From S141-55 sp964422065 (GTDB lineage Bacteria; Hydrothermota; Hydrothermia; WGAB01): 16,332 nucleotides of DNA. Positions 7,247 through 14,855 of this stretch are shown here, piece after piece. The stretch covers positions 1 to 16,332 of the forward strand of contig CAYQZW010000034.1 of the NCBI GenBank assembly GCA_964422065.1, written 5' to 3'. The position numbers were made by a program, and so were the translations under genes. Position 1 is the stretch's first letter; the number at the start of each line of letters is the position of its first letter. The notes under the pieces were generated by a model. The model was not told the DNA's origin. It made no database searches and worked only from the letters and a program-made list of their open reading frames with translations.

Positions 7247-7761
7247 GGCTGGAACCTCCGGATTTTCTGGATTTCCCTGAGGTAGTGCACAATACTCCAC
7301 CGGTCCTCTGCATTGGTCCCTTCGTTATACGGGGGCATCAGGATATGTCCCTGGCGGATGATCTCGTAGAAGTAGCCGTCCTTCCGAACATTCACATAGA
7401 TGTCTAACGTGAGGTCCGGGGTGGTCAAGGCAGGTGCGATTTTGGCAATCGGCCCCCCACCGGCCGTAGCTTCCGGGCCATGACAGACCGCACAGAACCG
7501 GTCGTACATGACCTTCCCGTGTTTAATCACGTCCTGGGTATGGGGGAGGGGGTTGGGCACGGCATTCCCCTCGTCCCACGTTCGTTTGGGTTCCCTGCCG
7601 GACCGGGGGACCGTGCCTTCGACAGGAAGCAGGTACGGTTGTTCTTGGGGTTTGATGGAGGGCTGGTCGACCATGTTCCGTACCCAGGGTTGTGCTGGAG
7701 CCACACGAACCGAGCCCAGGAGGATCCCGACTCCGAAGATCACGCTTTTAAGCCACTTCAT
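7243..7761 (-). CDS. actE: Alternative complex III monoheme cytochrome c subunit ActE
   Basis: A 172-aa exported cytochrome c. Residues 1-23 (MKWLKSVIFGVGILLGSVRV APA) form a Sec signal peptide. The heme site is CAVCH (90-94), and M142 in ILMPPY is the likely distal ligand, as in class I cytochromes c. VMYDRFCAVCHGP and RWSIVHYLREIQ frame the domain. The start is the ATG at 7761 with GGAGG 6 nt upstream; a 40-codon upstream extension is only the actD gene read in another frame. The gene overlaps actD by 14 nt and actF by 4 nt, so translation is coupled. In the complex it passes electrons from ActA/ActB towards soluble cytochrome c or the oxidase. Confidence 0.94.
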   Translation of the reverse strand: MKWLKSVIFGVGILLGSVRVAPAQPWVRNMVDQPSIKPQEQPYLLPVEGTVPRSGREPKRTWDEGNAVPNPLPHTQDVIKHGKVMYDRFCAVCHGPEATAGGGPIAKIAPALTTPDLTLDIYVNVRKDGYFYEIIRQGHILMPPYNEGTNAEDRWSIVHYLREIQKIRRFQP

Positions 7762-8248
7762 GGATTTCCTCCGCCTGGGTTGTTTCAAAGATTTCTCGCA
7801 CCACAGCCTCTTGGTCTGATGGGACCTTAACGAGGATCCCGAAGCGGTCATTGCTAAACCTCGGGTCATACGCTTTCTCATAGGTCCGACGGGGCAGCCG
7901 GCTGAGGCCGATCAGCCCCAGAAGATTGGCAAGCGAACCCACGAGGACCATCAACTCAAAGGTGATCACCACGAAGGGAGGAACCGAGATGATGGGTTTC
8001 CCTCCGACCACCAAGGGCCAGGCAACCGAAGTTCCAATGGTTAAGAGGAGCGCCAGGCTGATCCCTGCAAGTGAGCCAAACAGGACGATCCAGCGGATGG
8101 GGGAAGCCTTGGGGATCAACTCGTCTTCAATTTCGGGAACAGGGACCGGTGAGAAAAATCGCTCGATCCCGATCCCCCGGGATTTGAGTTCCTGATACGC
8201 CCGTTGTGCGTCATCCAGGTATTGAAAGACGGCCAGGAGTTGTTTCAT
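7748..8248 (-). CDS. actD: Alternative complex III small membrane subunit ActD
   Basis: A 166-aa protein of the DUF3341 type. It starts with a soluble domain (MKQLLAVFQYLDDAQRAYQE), has PVPVPEI around 35-40, then two membrane helices at about 53-75 and 91-115, and a C-terminal soluble tail beginning RRTYEKAYDPRFSNDRFGI. ActD carries no cofactor and packs against the membrane subunits of ACIII. The ATG at 8248 has GGAGGT 6 nt upstream and overlaps the actC stop by 4 nt. The length is usual for the family. Confidence 0.93.
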   Translation of the reverse strand: MKQLLAVFQYLDDAQRAYQELKSRGIGIERFFSPVPVPEIEDELIPKASPIRWIVLFGSLAGISLALLLTIGTSVAWPLVVGGKPIISVPPFVVITFELMVLVGSLANLLGLIGLSRLPRRTYEKAYDPRFSNDRFGILVKVPSDQEAVVREIFETTQAEEIHEVA

Positions 8249-9567
8249 ACGGGCACCTCCTCTTTACGGGTGGGTGCTGGCTGGATCTCTTTCAGTTCCA
8301 TGATCGGCAATGCGGGCAGAAGCCGGAGGAAGAGAAGGAACCAGAAGAAGAACCAGCCAAAACTGCCGGCCAGGATGGAGAGTTCGATCGGCGAGGGCTT
8401 GTAAATGCCCCAGGCCGAAGGGAGATAGTCATGGGAAAGTGAGGTGACAATGATGTTGAACCGTTCGAACCACATGCCGACATTGACGAGGAGGGACACC
8501 ACAAAGAGTACCGGAATGCTCCGACGCGCTTTTTTGAAGAAAAAGATCAACGGGAAGACGGCATTACAGAAGATCATGATCCAGAAGGGGATCGTATAGG
8601 TCCCCAGGGCCCTGAATTTAAAGGCAGCCCATTCAATCTCGTTGCCGCTGTACCACGCCAGGAAGTACTCCACCACGTAGGCATAAGCCACAATCGAACC
8701 CGTCAATAACAGCATTTTGGCAAGATTTTCCAGCACATCAATCGTGAAGTAGTCTTGGAGGTAGGGGAAGATCTTCCGGATCGGAATCAAAAGTGTGATG
8801 ACCATTGCAACGCCGGAGAAAATCGCCCCAGCCACGAAGTAGGGTGCGAAGATGGTGCTATGCCATCCCGGGACGATGGACATTGCAAAGTCCCATGAGA
8901 CCACACTATGGACGGAGATGACCAGGGGAGTGGCGAAGGCAGCGAAGTAGAGGTAGGAAAGCCGGTAATGTTTCCACTCGCGATGATTCCCTTGCCATCC
9001 GAGGGAGAGGAGGGTGTAAAGTTTTCTGCGCCAGCCTGTGCTGTGGTCCCGTGCCGTTGCCAGGTCCGGAAGCATCCCCACATAGAAGAAAATCATGCTC
9101 ACCGTGAGATACGTGAACACGGCGAAGACGTCCCAGATCAACGGGGATCGGAAATTGATCCATACTTTCCGGAAATAGTCAAAGGGGAGGAGCCAGTAGA
9201 ACTTCCATGGGCGTCCGAGGTGGATGATGGGGAAGAGGCCGGCGGTCATGACCGCAAAGACCGTCATGGCTTCGGCGATCCGGTAGATGCTGTTCCGCCA
9301 ACGGCTTCGGAAAAGATAGAGGATGGCAGAGATCAGGGTGCCGGAGTGCGCGATCCCGACCCAGAAGACGAAGGTGGTAATGTAGGTCCCCCAGCCTACC
9401 GGATTATTGAGACCCGTGACGCCCATCCCGTTGTGGACCTGGTAAGCAAAGGCTGCAACCCCCAGGCCAATCAGGAGGAGATTGAATCCCTGTAACGCAA
9501 AGTATTTCCAGCCCGGGGGAGAGAGCAGAAGCCGAAGGGCGTCTTGTGTAATCTTTCGGTAGGTCAT
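8245..9567 (-). CDS. actC: Alternative complex III quinol-binding membrane subunit ActC
   Basis: A 440-aa NrfD/PsrC-family protein with about ten helices. Matching stretches are NNPVGWGTYITTFVFWVGIAH (56-76), LFPIIHLGRPWKFYW, FRSPLIWDVFAVFTY, SVHSVVSWDFAMSIVPGWHS, FAPYFVAGAIFSG, and VNVGMWFERFNIIVTS. These are characteristic of ActC, the subunit next to the ActB iron-sulfur domain that holds the main quinol oxidation site and a putative proton path. The ATG at 9567 overlaps the actB stop by 4 nt, with GGAGGT 9 nt upstream. Distinguished from ActF by these motifs and by lying directly after actB. Confidence 0.96.
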   Translation of the reverse strand: MTYRKITQDALRLLLSPPGWKYFALQGFNLLLIGLGVAAFAYQVHNGMGVTGLNNPVGWGTYITTFVFWVGIAHSGTLISAILYLFRSRWRNSIYRIAEAMTVFAVMTAGLFPIIHLGRPWKFYWLLPFDYFRKVWINFRSPLIWDVFAVFTYLTVSMIFFYVGMLPDLATARDHSTGWRRKLYTLLSLGWQGNHREWKHYRLSYLYFAAFATPLVISVHSVVSWDFAMSIVPGWHSTIFAPYFVAGAIFSGVAMVITLLIPIRKIFPYLQDYFTIDVLENLAKMLLLTGSIVAYAYVVEYFLAWYSGNEIEWAAFKFRALGTYTIPFWIMIFCNAVFPLIFFFKKARRSIPVLFVVSLLVNVGMWFERFNIIVTSLSHDYLPSAWGIYKPSPIELSILAGSFGWFFFWFLLFLRLLPALPIMELKEIQPAPTRKEEVPV

Positions 9568-12512
9568 CCTTCATTGACCTCCGTGAATCGTTTGAGATAG
9601 GTGACCGAAGGTTGGGTATTCAGGTGCTCCAGGACCCGATACCGTCGTGGGTCTCTGAAGAGTTTGGCCACCCGGCTGTTGGGATCCTTGGTGTTGCCGA
9701 AGACCAAGGCCTCCGCGGGACAGGCCTGGACACACGCGGGCTGGATCTCGCCGTCGCGAACCATCCGATTTTCGTCTTTCGCACGGTCTTTGGCGAACTT
9801 GATCCGCTGGATGCAAAACGTGCATTTCTCCATGATTCCTTTCTCGCGTACGGTCACATCCGGGTTGAGTTGCCAGTTTAAGGGTTCTGGGAAGTGGACT
9901 GTGTACCAGTTGAACCGGCGGACCTTATAGGGACAGTTGTTCGAGCAGTACCGGGTGCCGACACACCGGTTGTAGACCTGCTCATTGAGGCCATCGGCGC
10001 TGTGAACGGTCGCAAACACCGGACAAACGGGTTCACAAGGCGCGTTGTCACATTGCTGGCACATCATCGGGATGAAATGGACGGTGTGGCTTTGTTCGTC
10101 AAAATAGCGTTCGATTCGGATCCAGAACATTTCGCGTCCTTGGACGATGAGTTTTTCACCGACGGCCGGGATGTTGTTTTCCGCCATGCATGCCACGACG
10201 CACGCCCCACATCCCACGCATTTCTCGGTGTCCACGACCAACCCCCAGTGGTAAGGGCTTTCGTGTTCCGGGAACCGTTCCTTGTGGTATTCGCGGTAGA
10301 ACGCCGCGGTTGCCGGGTATTCCTTTTCAAACTCCTCTTCGTACGTCGGTTCGAGTTCGCCTTCCCGTTCGCGATACACCCCCACGGGTATGGTCTGGGC
10401 AACCTTGCGGCCCTCTAAGGTCTCCGCTCCATCGGTATGGGCCAGGTGGATCCGCTTGCCTGTTTTTTGGATCTGGACGGGAAGGCCGGTCCATTGCAAT
10501 GTCGCAAGTCCCGGGATGGGGCTCAGCAGTTGGAAGGCATTGACACCCTGGCCGGTGGCGTACCGCCCGAACGCCGTGTGGCCCTGCCCGGTCGCCAAGG
10601 CCATCGTACCCCGACGGATCCGGGGGTAGGTCCGAACCGGGACTTCCACAGCCCCTCCAGATGTGGAGATCCGTACGACGTCCCCGTCTCTGAGTTTCCA
10701 TGCCTGAGCGTCGTCAGGATGAACCTCCAAGACGCTCTGCCAACTGACTTTGTTCAGGGGGTCTGGCACCTCCTGGATCCAGGGCCGGTTGGCCATTCGG
10801 CCATCGTAGTGCCGAAGACTGGGATAGATGACGAGTCGGGGACCGGATGCGTCGGGGTAGCGAGGAATCTTGGGAAGCGACTTGGGTTGGAGCGAGATCG
10901 TTTTCCTGGGGGGCTCCACAAAGAGCCCTCCCCGCTGGAGGACTTCACGCCAGAATTCGTCAAACGGCCGCGAATCTCCAACCTGTTTCTGAATGGCTTG
11001 CCAGCGCGCCTTGAGATGGTCCACAAAACTCTCAGGGAGTTTTAGATTGAGTGCCTGACCGATCTGGATCAATACGTCTCCAAACGCCCGGCTCTGGAAA
11101 TGGGGAACGGGTTGCATGGAAGGCTGCTGAATGGAATAGATGCCTTCCCGAGGCTCTGCGTCTCCCCAGTCTTCTAAGAATTGTCGGATTGGGAAGACCA
11201 CATCCGCGGCCTCCACCGTTTCCGACGGATAAGGCGTGAAGACCGCAAGGAATTTGAGGCGCTTCCGGGCTTCGGATGCGTTCAGGAAAGAGGGGAAGGA
11301 GTAGAGGGGGTTCCGATCCAGGACGAGGAGGACTTCTGTCTCCTCACCCCAGCCTTCCACAAATGCTTTTAATTCGCGGAAAGGGACCGCCCGATTCCAT
11401 GGGGTTTTCCCGGGCCAGGTGATGGGAGCTTGCTCGCCACCCTTGAGCGCTGTGAGGGCGAGCGCAGCGATCCACCCGATGGTCTGGAACTCGTCGCCAG
11501 CGTTGGGGTTCCCTCCCAGAATGAGGGGACGCTTGGCCTCCAGTACGGCCTTTTTGAGGGATTCAAATTCCTCGGAAGAGATCCCGGACTGTTGGAGGAC
11601 GGACTGGCGATCAAATTGTTCTGCCCATTCCATCAGAGAAGCGGGAATCGTGGAGGAGAGGGTGCCAGATTCCAGGATTTCCCGGAGCAGAAGGCCGGCG
11701 ATCAGGGGCTCAGTCCCAGGGTTCGGTGAGAGCCAGCGGTCGGCACGACTCCCGGTCATAGAGAGCCGTGCTTCCACCTGGATATGGTGGAGCCGGTTCT
11801 TGGCGTCGGCCCGCCGTGCCGCATAGGCACGGGTGAATTCCACAGGCGAAAGCCAGGTTTCTAAGAAGTCCGTGGCGAAGGCAATCACCAGGTCAGCCTT
11901 TTCAAAATCTGGCCAGGGGATCTCCCGGGTTCCAAAAAGCGCTTCTGCGGCGTCCAGGACCGCCTCTTGGGAGAAGGGTTCGTAAGGGACAACCTTGACG
12001 CCGCCAAGGGCCTGACTCCATTGCTGGATCAATGCTTCCATTGACCCGGTAAGGGGCGGGGTGAGCCATGCGACTTTTGAGGGCAAGGTCTTTTGGAGGA
12101 CTTGGATGAGGGCCTGGAGCGCCTGGTCCCATTCCACGGCCACCAGGTCGCCCTCCGGGTTGCGGAGAAGGGGGGTGGGCAGCCGGTCGGGGTTATAGAG
12201 CCCTTGCAGGGCAGCCTCCCCGCGCATGCAGTGCCGGCCTTGAGAGATCGGATGGTCGGGGTTGCCCTCAATTTTGATGACCCGGCCCTCTCGTACCTTC
12301 GCGAGGAGCCCGCAGTGGGCCGGACACTCCTGGCAGGTAGTCGCGTACCATTGAGGGATGCCCGGCACAATGTCTTCCGCGGGGACCAACTGGGAGACCA
12401 CTTTTTCGACCTTCGCGCGGGAGGGCTTACGACCAATGAAGGGCAATCCGGCCGCCGCAGCGCCGCCAGCTCCCAGGATCTTTAAGAAGTCTCGTCGGCT
12501 GATTTCGCTCAT
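9564..12512 (-). CDS. actB: Alternative complex III iron-sulfur/molybdopterin-fold subunit ActB
   Basis: A 982-aa two-part protein. A twin-arginine signal (SRRDFLKI, residues 5-12) is followed by a molybdopterin-oxidoreductase-like domain (about 50-690), then a ferredoxin-like domain (about 750-930). The latter has four cysteine groups: C765/768/771/775, C818/821/826/830, C850/(T853)/856/860, C897/900/927/931. The Thr in CVGTRYC predicts three [4Fe-4S] and one [3Fe-4S] cluster, as in known ACIII. The catalytic domain shows EDWGDAEPREGIYSIQQPSM and LRHYDGRMANRPWIQE, typical of ActB. Unusually, the N-terminal domain keeps an intact C60-x2-C63-x3-C67-x27-C95 motif, a further possible [4Fe-4S]. 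I see no obvious molybdenum ligand. The ATG at 12512 has GGGAGGT 5 nt upstream and is 11 nt from actA. A Qrc-like or polysulfide-reductase-like relative is less likely, given the six-gene act order. Confidence 0.95.
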   Translation of the reverse strand: MSEISRRDFLKILGAGGAAAAGLPFIGRKPSRAKVEKVVSQLVPAEDIVPGIPQWYATTCQECPAHCGLLAKVREGRVIKIEGNPDHPISQGRHCMRGEAALQGLYNPDRLPTPLLRNPEGDLVAVEWDQALQALIQVLQKTLPSKVAWLTPPLTGSMEALIQQWSQALGGVKVVPYEPFSQEAVLDAAEALFGTREIPWPDFEKADLVIAFATDFLETWLSPVEFTRAYAARRADAKNRLHHIQVEARLSMTGSRADRWLSPNPGTEPLIAGLLLREILESGTLSSTIPASLMEWAEQFDRQSVLQQSGISSEEFESLKKAVLEAKRPLILGGNPNAGDEFQTIGWIAALALTALKGGEQAPITWPGKTPWNRAVPFRELKAFVEGWGEETEVLLVLDRNPLYSFPSFLNASEARKRLKFLAVFTPYPSETVEAADVVFPIRQFLEDWGDAEPREGIYSIQQPSMQPVPHFQSRAFGDVLIQIGQALNLKLPESFVDHLKARWQAIQKQVGDSRPFDEFWREVLQRGGLFVEPPRKTISLQPKSLPKIPRYPDASGPRLVIYPSLRHYDGRMANRPWIQEVPDPLNKVSWQSVLEVHPDDAQAWKLRDGDVVRISTSGGAVEVPVRTYPRIRRGTMALATGQGHTAFGRYATGQGVNAFQLLSPIPGLATLQWTGLPVQIQKTGKRIHLAHTDGAETLEGRKVAQTIPVGVYREREGELEPTYEEEFEKEYPATAAFYREYHKERFPEHESPYHWGLVVDTEKCVGCGACVVACMAENNIPAVGEKLIVQGREMFWIRIERYFDEQSHTVHFIPMMCQQCDNAPCEPVCPVFATVHSADGLNEQVYNRCVGTRYCSNNCPYKVRRFNWYTVHFPEPLNWQLNPDVTVREKGIMEKCTFCIQRIKFAKDRAKDENRMVRDGEIQPACVQACPAEALVFGNTKDPNSRVAKLFRDPRRYRVLEHLNTQPSVTYLKRFTEVNEG

Positions 12513-12523
12513 GGAGGACCTCC

Positions 12524-13021
12524 CTATTTATGACACGTCCAGCATTCCCGGGGTGCCTTCCGCTGATTGTGGCAATTCAGACACCAGCCCATACTGAGGG
12601 AATTCACCTTTCGTGCGACGGTCATTTCCTGGACCGGCCCGTGGCACGTCTGGCAGGAGATCCCCGCACGGATGTGCCGTTTATGGGAGAAGTAGACGAA
12701 ATCGGGAAGGTCATGCACCTTGATCCATTCGATGGGTTTCTGGGCGTTCCAGTACTGGAGGAGGATTTCAATGCCGGGTTTTTTCTGTGTGGTGTATTTG
12801 TGACAGCCCATGCACTTCCGTTCGGAGGGGATCCCGGCAACGATCGATCGGTCAGCGAAGGAGTGGCAGTACATGCAATCCATCTTTAGGGTTTGGACAT
12901 GGACTTTGTGATTGAAGGGGAGGGGTTGCTCCGGGGCGGTGCTGCCCCGCCGTGTCCAAAGAAAGAGCCCAACTGCTACGATGATGAGAAAAAGAACGGC
13001 CCCAATACCCAAACGCTTCAT
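12524..13021 (-). CDS. actA: Alternative complex III pentaheme cytochrome c subunit ActA
   Basis: A 165-aa membrane-anchored multiheme cytochrome. Residues 4-22 form an uncleaved anchor helix followed by WTRR. Five CxxCH sites are visible: CMYCH (49-53), CMGCH (70-74), CQTCH (123-127), CLNCH (147-151) and CWTCH (160-164), the last two close to the C terminus. FNHKVHV, FSHKRHI and other histidines can give distal ligands. Five hemes is the number described for ActA of Rhodothermus-type ACIII; the protein is on the short side. It receives electrons from ActB and feeds ActE or an oxidase. The ATG at 13021 has GGAGG 10 nt upstream. It is the first gene of the operon, about 40 nt after the predicted transcription start. 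Confidence 0.94.
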   Translation of the reverse strand: MKRLGIGAVLFLIIVAVGLFLWTRRGSTAPEQPLPFNHKVHVQTLKMDCMYCHSFADRSIVAGIPSERKCMGCHKYTTQKKPGIEILLQYWNAQKPIEWIKVHDLPDFVYFSHKRHIRAGISCQTCHGPVQEMTVARKVNSLSMGWCLNCHNQRKAPRECWTCHK

Positions 13022-13067
13022 TCTCTGGTTTCCTCCCTCATCGAATACCCGTCGAAAAACGGCAAAT

Positions 13068-13095
13068 ATTATAAGGGCTTGACTGAAACAGTCAA
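13068..13095 (-). promoter_or_regulatory. Predicted promoter of the act (ACIII) operon
   Basis: On the minus strand TTGACT (13095-13090) and a perfect TATAAT (13073-13068) are separated by 16 nt. The start would be near 13061, giving a leader of about 40 nt with a GGGAGG ribosome site. It is the strongest promoter match in the 115-nt gap between pyrG and actA. Confidence 0.75.
13079..13095. promoter_or_regulatory. 17-bp perfect palindrome over the act -35 element (candidate operator)
   Basis: TTGACTG-AAA-CAGTCAA has two perfect 7-bp arms and a 3-bp centre. One arm contains the whole -35 hexamer of the act promoter, and the other lies in the spacer. A protein bound here would block RNA polymerase, so a repressor site is the simplest reading. 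The half-site TTGAC resembles Crp/Fnr-type half-sites, but the 7-bp spacing between TTGAC and GTCAA does not fit the usual 4-bp spacing. Confidence 0.55.
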
Positions 13096-13136
13096 CTTTT
13101 GCTTCCTAATCGGTTATTCTGAAATGCTCAAACACG

Positions 13137-14759
13137 CTAAGCATGGGAAGACAGACGGGTCTTCCGGTAGGCCAGAGCGGATTTGAGGAAGTGGTAAAAG
13201 AGGGGATGGGGCCGGAGGGGGCGGCTCTTGAATTCCGGATGAAATTGAACCGCCACAAAGAAGGGATGGTCAGGGATTTCTACAATCTCCACTAAGGTGC
13301 CATCTGGCGAGACGCCGGAGAGCCGCATCCCATGCCGCTCAAATGCAGCCCGATACTCCGGGTTGAACTCATACCGGTGACGGTGACGTTCAATGATTTG
13401 GTCTTGCTGGTAGATCTCGTAGGCCCGAGAAGGTTTCGCCAGGACCGCGGGGTATCCCCCCAGCCGGAGCGTGCCGCCGTACGGGGTGTCCTCCCCTTGA
13501 CCCGGCAAAAGGGTGATGACAGGGTAGGGGGTTCCCGGATCAAACTCCGTGGAATTCGCCTTATCCCAGCCGATCACATGGCGTGCGAACTCGATGCACG
13601 CGACCTGCATCCCGAGGCAGAGTCCGAGGTAAGGGATTTTCTGCTCTCGTGCGTAGCGGACGGTTTGGATTTTGCCTTCCACACCCCGATGCCCGAACCC
13701 GCCGGGGATTAAAATGCCGTCCACATCCGAGAAATACGGCTCGGGCCCTTCTTTTTCCACCCATTCGGTGTTGATCAGCCGGACCTGGAGATCCGCCTGG
13801 AGGGCGCATGCAGCGTGGTCTAACGCTTCAAAAACACTCTTATAGGCGTCCCGCAGGTGTACGTATTTGCCGGCGAGGGCGATCGTGACGGGGTGTTGAG
13901 GGTTTCGACAACGTTCTACCCATGCGAGCCAGTCATCCAGGGAAGGCTCCGGCAGGTCCCCCCAACCCAGATTGTCTACGATGATGCGATCTACATGGTG
14001 TTCCCTGAGGATCAATGGGACCTCGTAAATATTGGCGACATCCGGTTCCTCAATCACGTGGTCCCGGGGGAGGTTGGCGAATAGTGCGATCTTGTCCTGG
14101 GCCTCCCGGGGCAGTTCGGATTCGACACGACAGAGCAGGAGATCCGGCTGGATCCCGATCTCCCGGAGTTTCATCACCGAGTGCTGCGTCGGCTTGGTCT
14201 TCACTTCTCCTGCGCTGGCAATAAAGGGGACGAGCGTGATGTGGATGAAGAGGGTTTGCTGGGGGCCTTCTTCCAGCCGCATCTGCCGGATGGCTTCCAG
14301 GAACGGCAGACTCTCAATGTCCCCTACGGTGCCCCCGATCTCTGAAATCACGACGTCTACACCTTGGTTGGCCAAGAGCCGAATGCGAGATTTGATCTCT
14401 TCTGTGAGGTGAGGAACCACCTGAACCGTTTTCCCCAGAAACCGACCTTCCCGTTCCTTCTGAATGAGGCTGAAGTAGACCTGGCCTGCGGTGACGTTGT
14501 TGTACCGGGTCATGTTTTCGTCCAGGAACCGCTCGTAGTGGCCCAGGTCTAAGTCCGTCTCGGCGCCATCCTCTGTGACGAATACCTCTCCGTGTTGGTA
14601 GGGGTTCATGGTCCCCGGGTCCACATTGAGATAGGGGTCGAATTTCAGGAGAGAGACTTTAAGACCGCGGCGTTTGAGGAGAAAGCCGATAGATGCGGTG
14701 GCGATGCCTTTTCCCAGGGAAGAGACGACACCACCGGTGACGAAGATGTACCTCGGCAT
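13137..14759 (-). CDS. pyrG: CTP synthase (glutamine-hydrolysing)
   Basis: A 540-aa enzyme making CTP from UTP with ATP and glutamine, of usual length. The synthase domain (1-270) begins YIFVTGGVVSSLGKGI and has FDPYLNVDPGTMNPYQHGEVF and TEDGAETDLDLGHYERF (metal and nucleotide sites). The glutaminase domain (290-535) has the nucleophile elbow YLGLCLGMQ (C381), GGFGHRG as oxyanion-region glycines, and FHPEFKSRP (H507, E509) completing the triad. The ATG at 14759 is the only plausible start because MPRYIFVTGG is the family N terminus. No ribosome site precedes it; the -10 hexamer ends 6 nt upstream, so the mRNA is probably leaderless. The gene is divergent from folK and lies upstream of the separately promoted act operon. 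Confidence 0.98.
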   Translation of the reverse strand: MPRYIFVTGGVVSSLGKGIATASIGFLLKRRGLKVSLLKFDPYLNVDPGTMNPYQHGEVFVTEDGAETDLDLGHYERFLDENMTRYNNVTAGQVYFSLIQKEREGRFLGKTVQVVPHLTEEIKSRIRLLANQGVDVVISEIGGTVGDIESLPFLEAIRQMRLEEGPQQTLFIHITLVPFIASAGEVKTKPTQHSVMKLREIGIQPDLLLCRVESELPREAQDKIALFANLPRDHVIEEPDVANIYEVPLILREHHVDRIIVDNLGWGDLPEPSLDDWLAWVERCRNPQHPVTIALAGKYVHLRDAYKSVFEALDHAACALQADLQVRLINTEWVEKEGPEPYFSDVDGILIPGGFGHRGVEGKIQTVRYAREQKIPYLGLCLGMQVACIEFARHVIGWDKANSTEFDPGTPYPVITLLPGQGEDTPYGGTLRLGGYPAVLAKPSRAYEIYQQDQIIERHRHRYEFNPEYRAAFERHGMRLSGVSPDGTLVEIVEIPDHPFFVAVQFHPEFKSRPLRPHPLFYHFLKSALAYRKTRLSSHA

Positions 14760-14765
14760 TTGACT

Positions 14766-14794
14766 ATTATCGCCAAGACCTCACCCTTTTTCAA
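14766..14794 (-). promoter_or_regulatory. Predicted leaderless promoter of pyrG
   Basis: Minus strand TTGAAA (14794-14789), a 17-nt spacer, GATAAT (14771-14766), then AGTCAA and the ATG. The A of the ATG is the seventh base after the -10, where transcription normally starts. This fits the absence of a Shine-Dalgarno sequence. Confidence 0.65.
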
Positions 14795-14819
14795 GTGTGA
14801 AGGACGTTGTTCTGGAACC

Positions 14820-14849
14820 TTGAACTGGGTGCTATCTGGTCCATAGAAT
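14820..14849 (+). promoter_or_regulatory. Predicted leaderless promoter of folK
   Basis: TTGAAC (14820-14825), an 18-nt spacer, TAGAAT (14844-14849), then 6 nt and the ATG at 14856. The geometry mirrors the divergent pyrG promoter; the two -35 elements are 25 nt apart. No ribosome site precedes the ATG. Confidence 0.6.
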
Positions 14850-14855
14850 TCAAAG

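Noticed and set aside
7762..7881. Forty-codon N-terminal extension of ActE
   Set aside because: It is actD read in another frame; the ATG at 7761 has GGAGG at good spacing and starts a normal signal peptide.
8908..9495. Long plus-strand open frame opposite actC (195 codons)
   Set aside because: It lies wholly antisense to the well-matched ActC, has low-complexity composition of acidic and glycine residues, and shows no domain signature or ribosome site.
13079..13095. Reading the palindrome as a canonical Fnr/Crp box or as a pyrG intrinsic terminator
   Set aside because: The half-site spacing is 7 bp rather than 4 bp, and no U-tract follows the hairpin on the minus strand.
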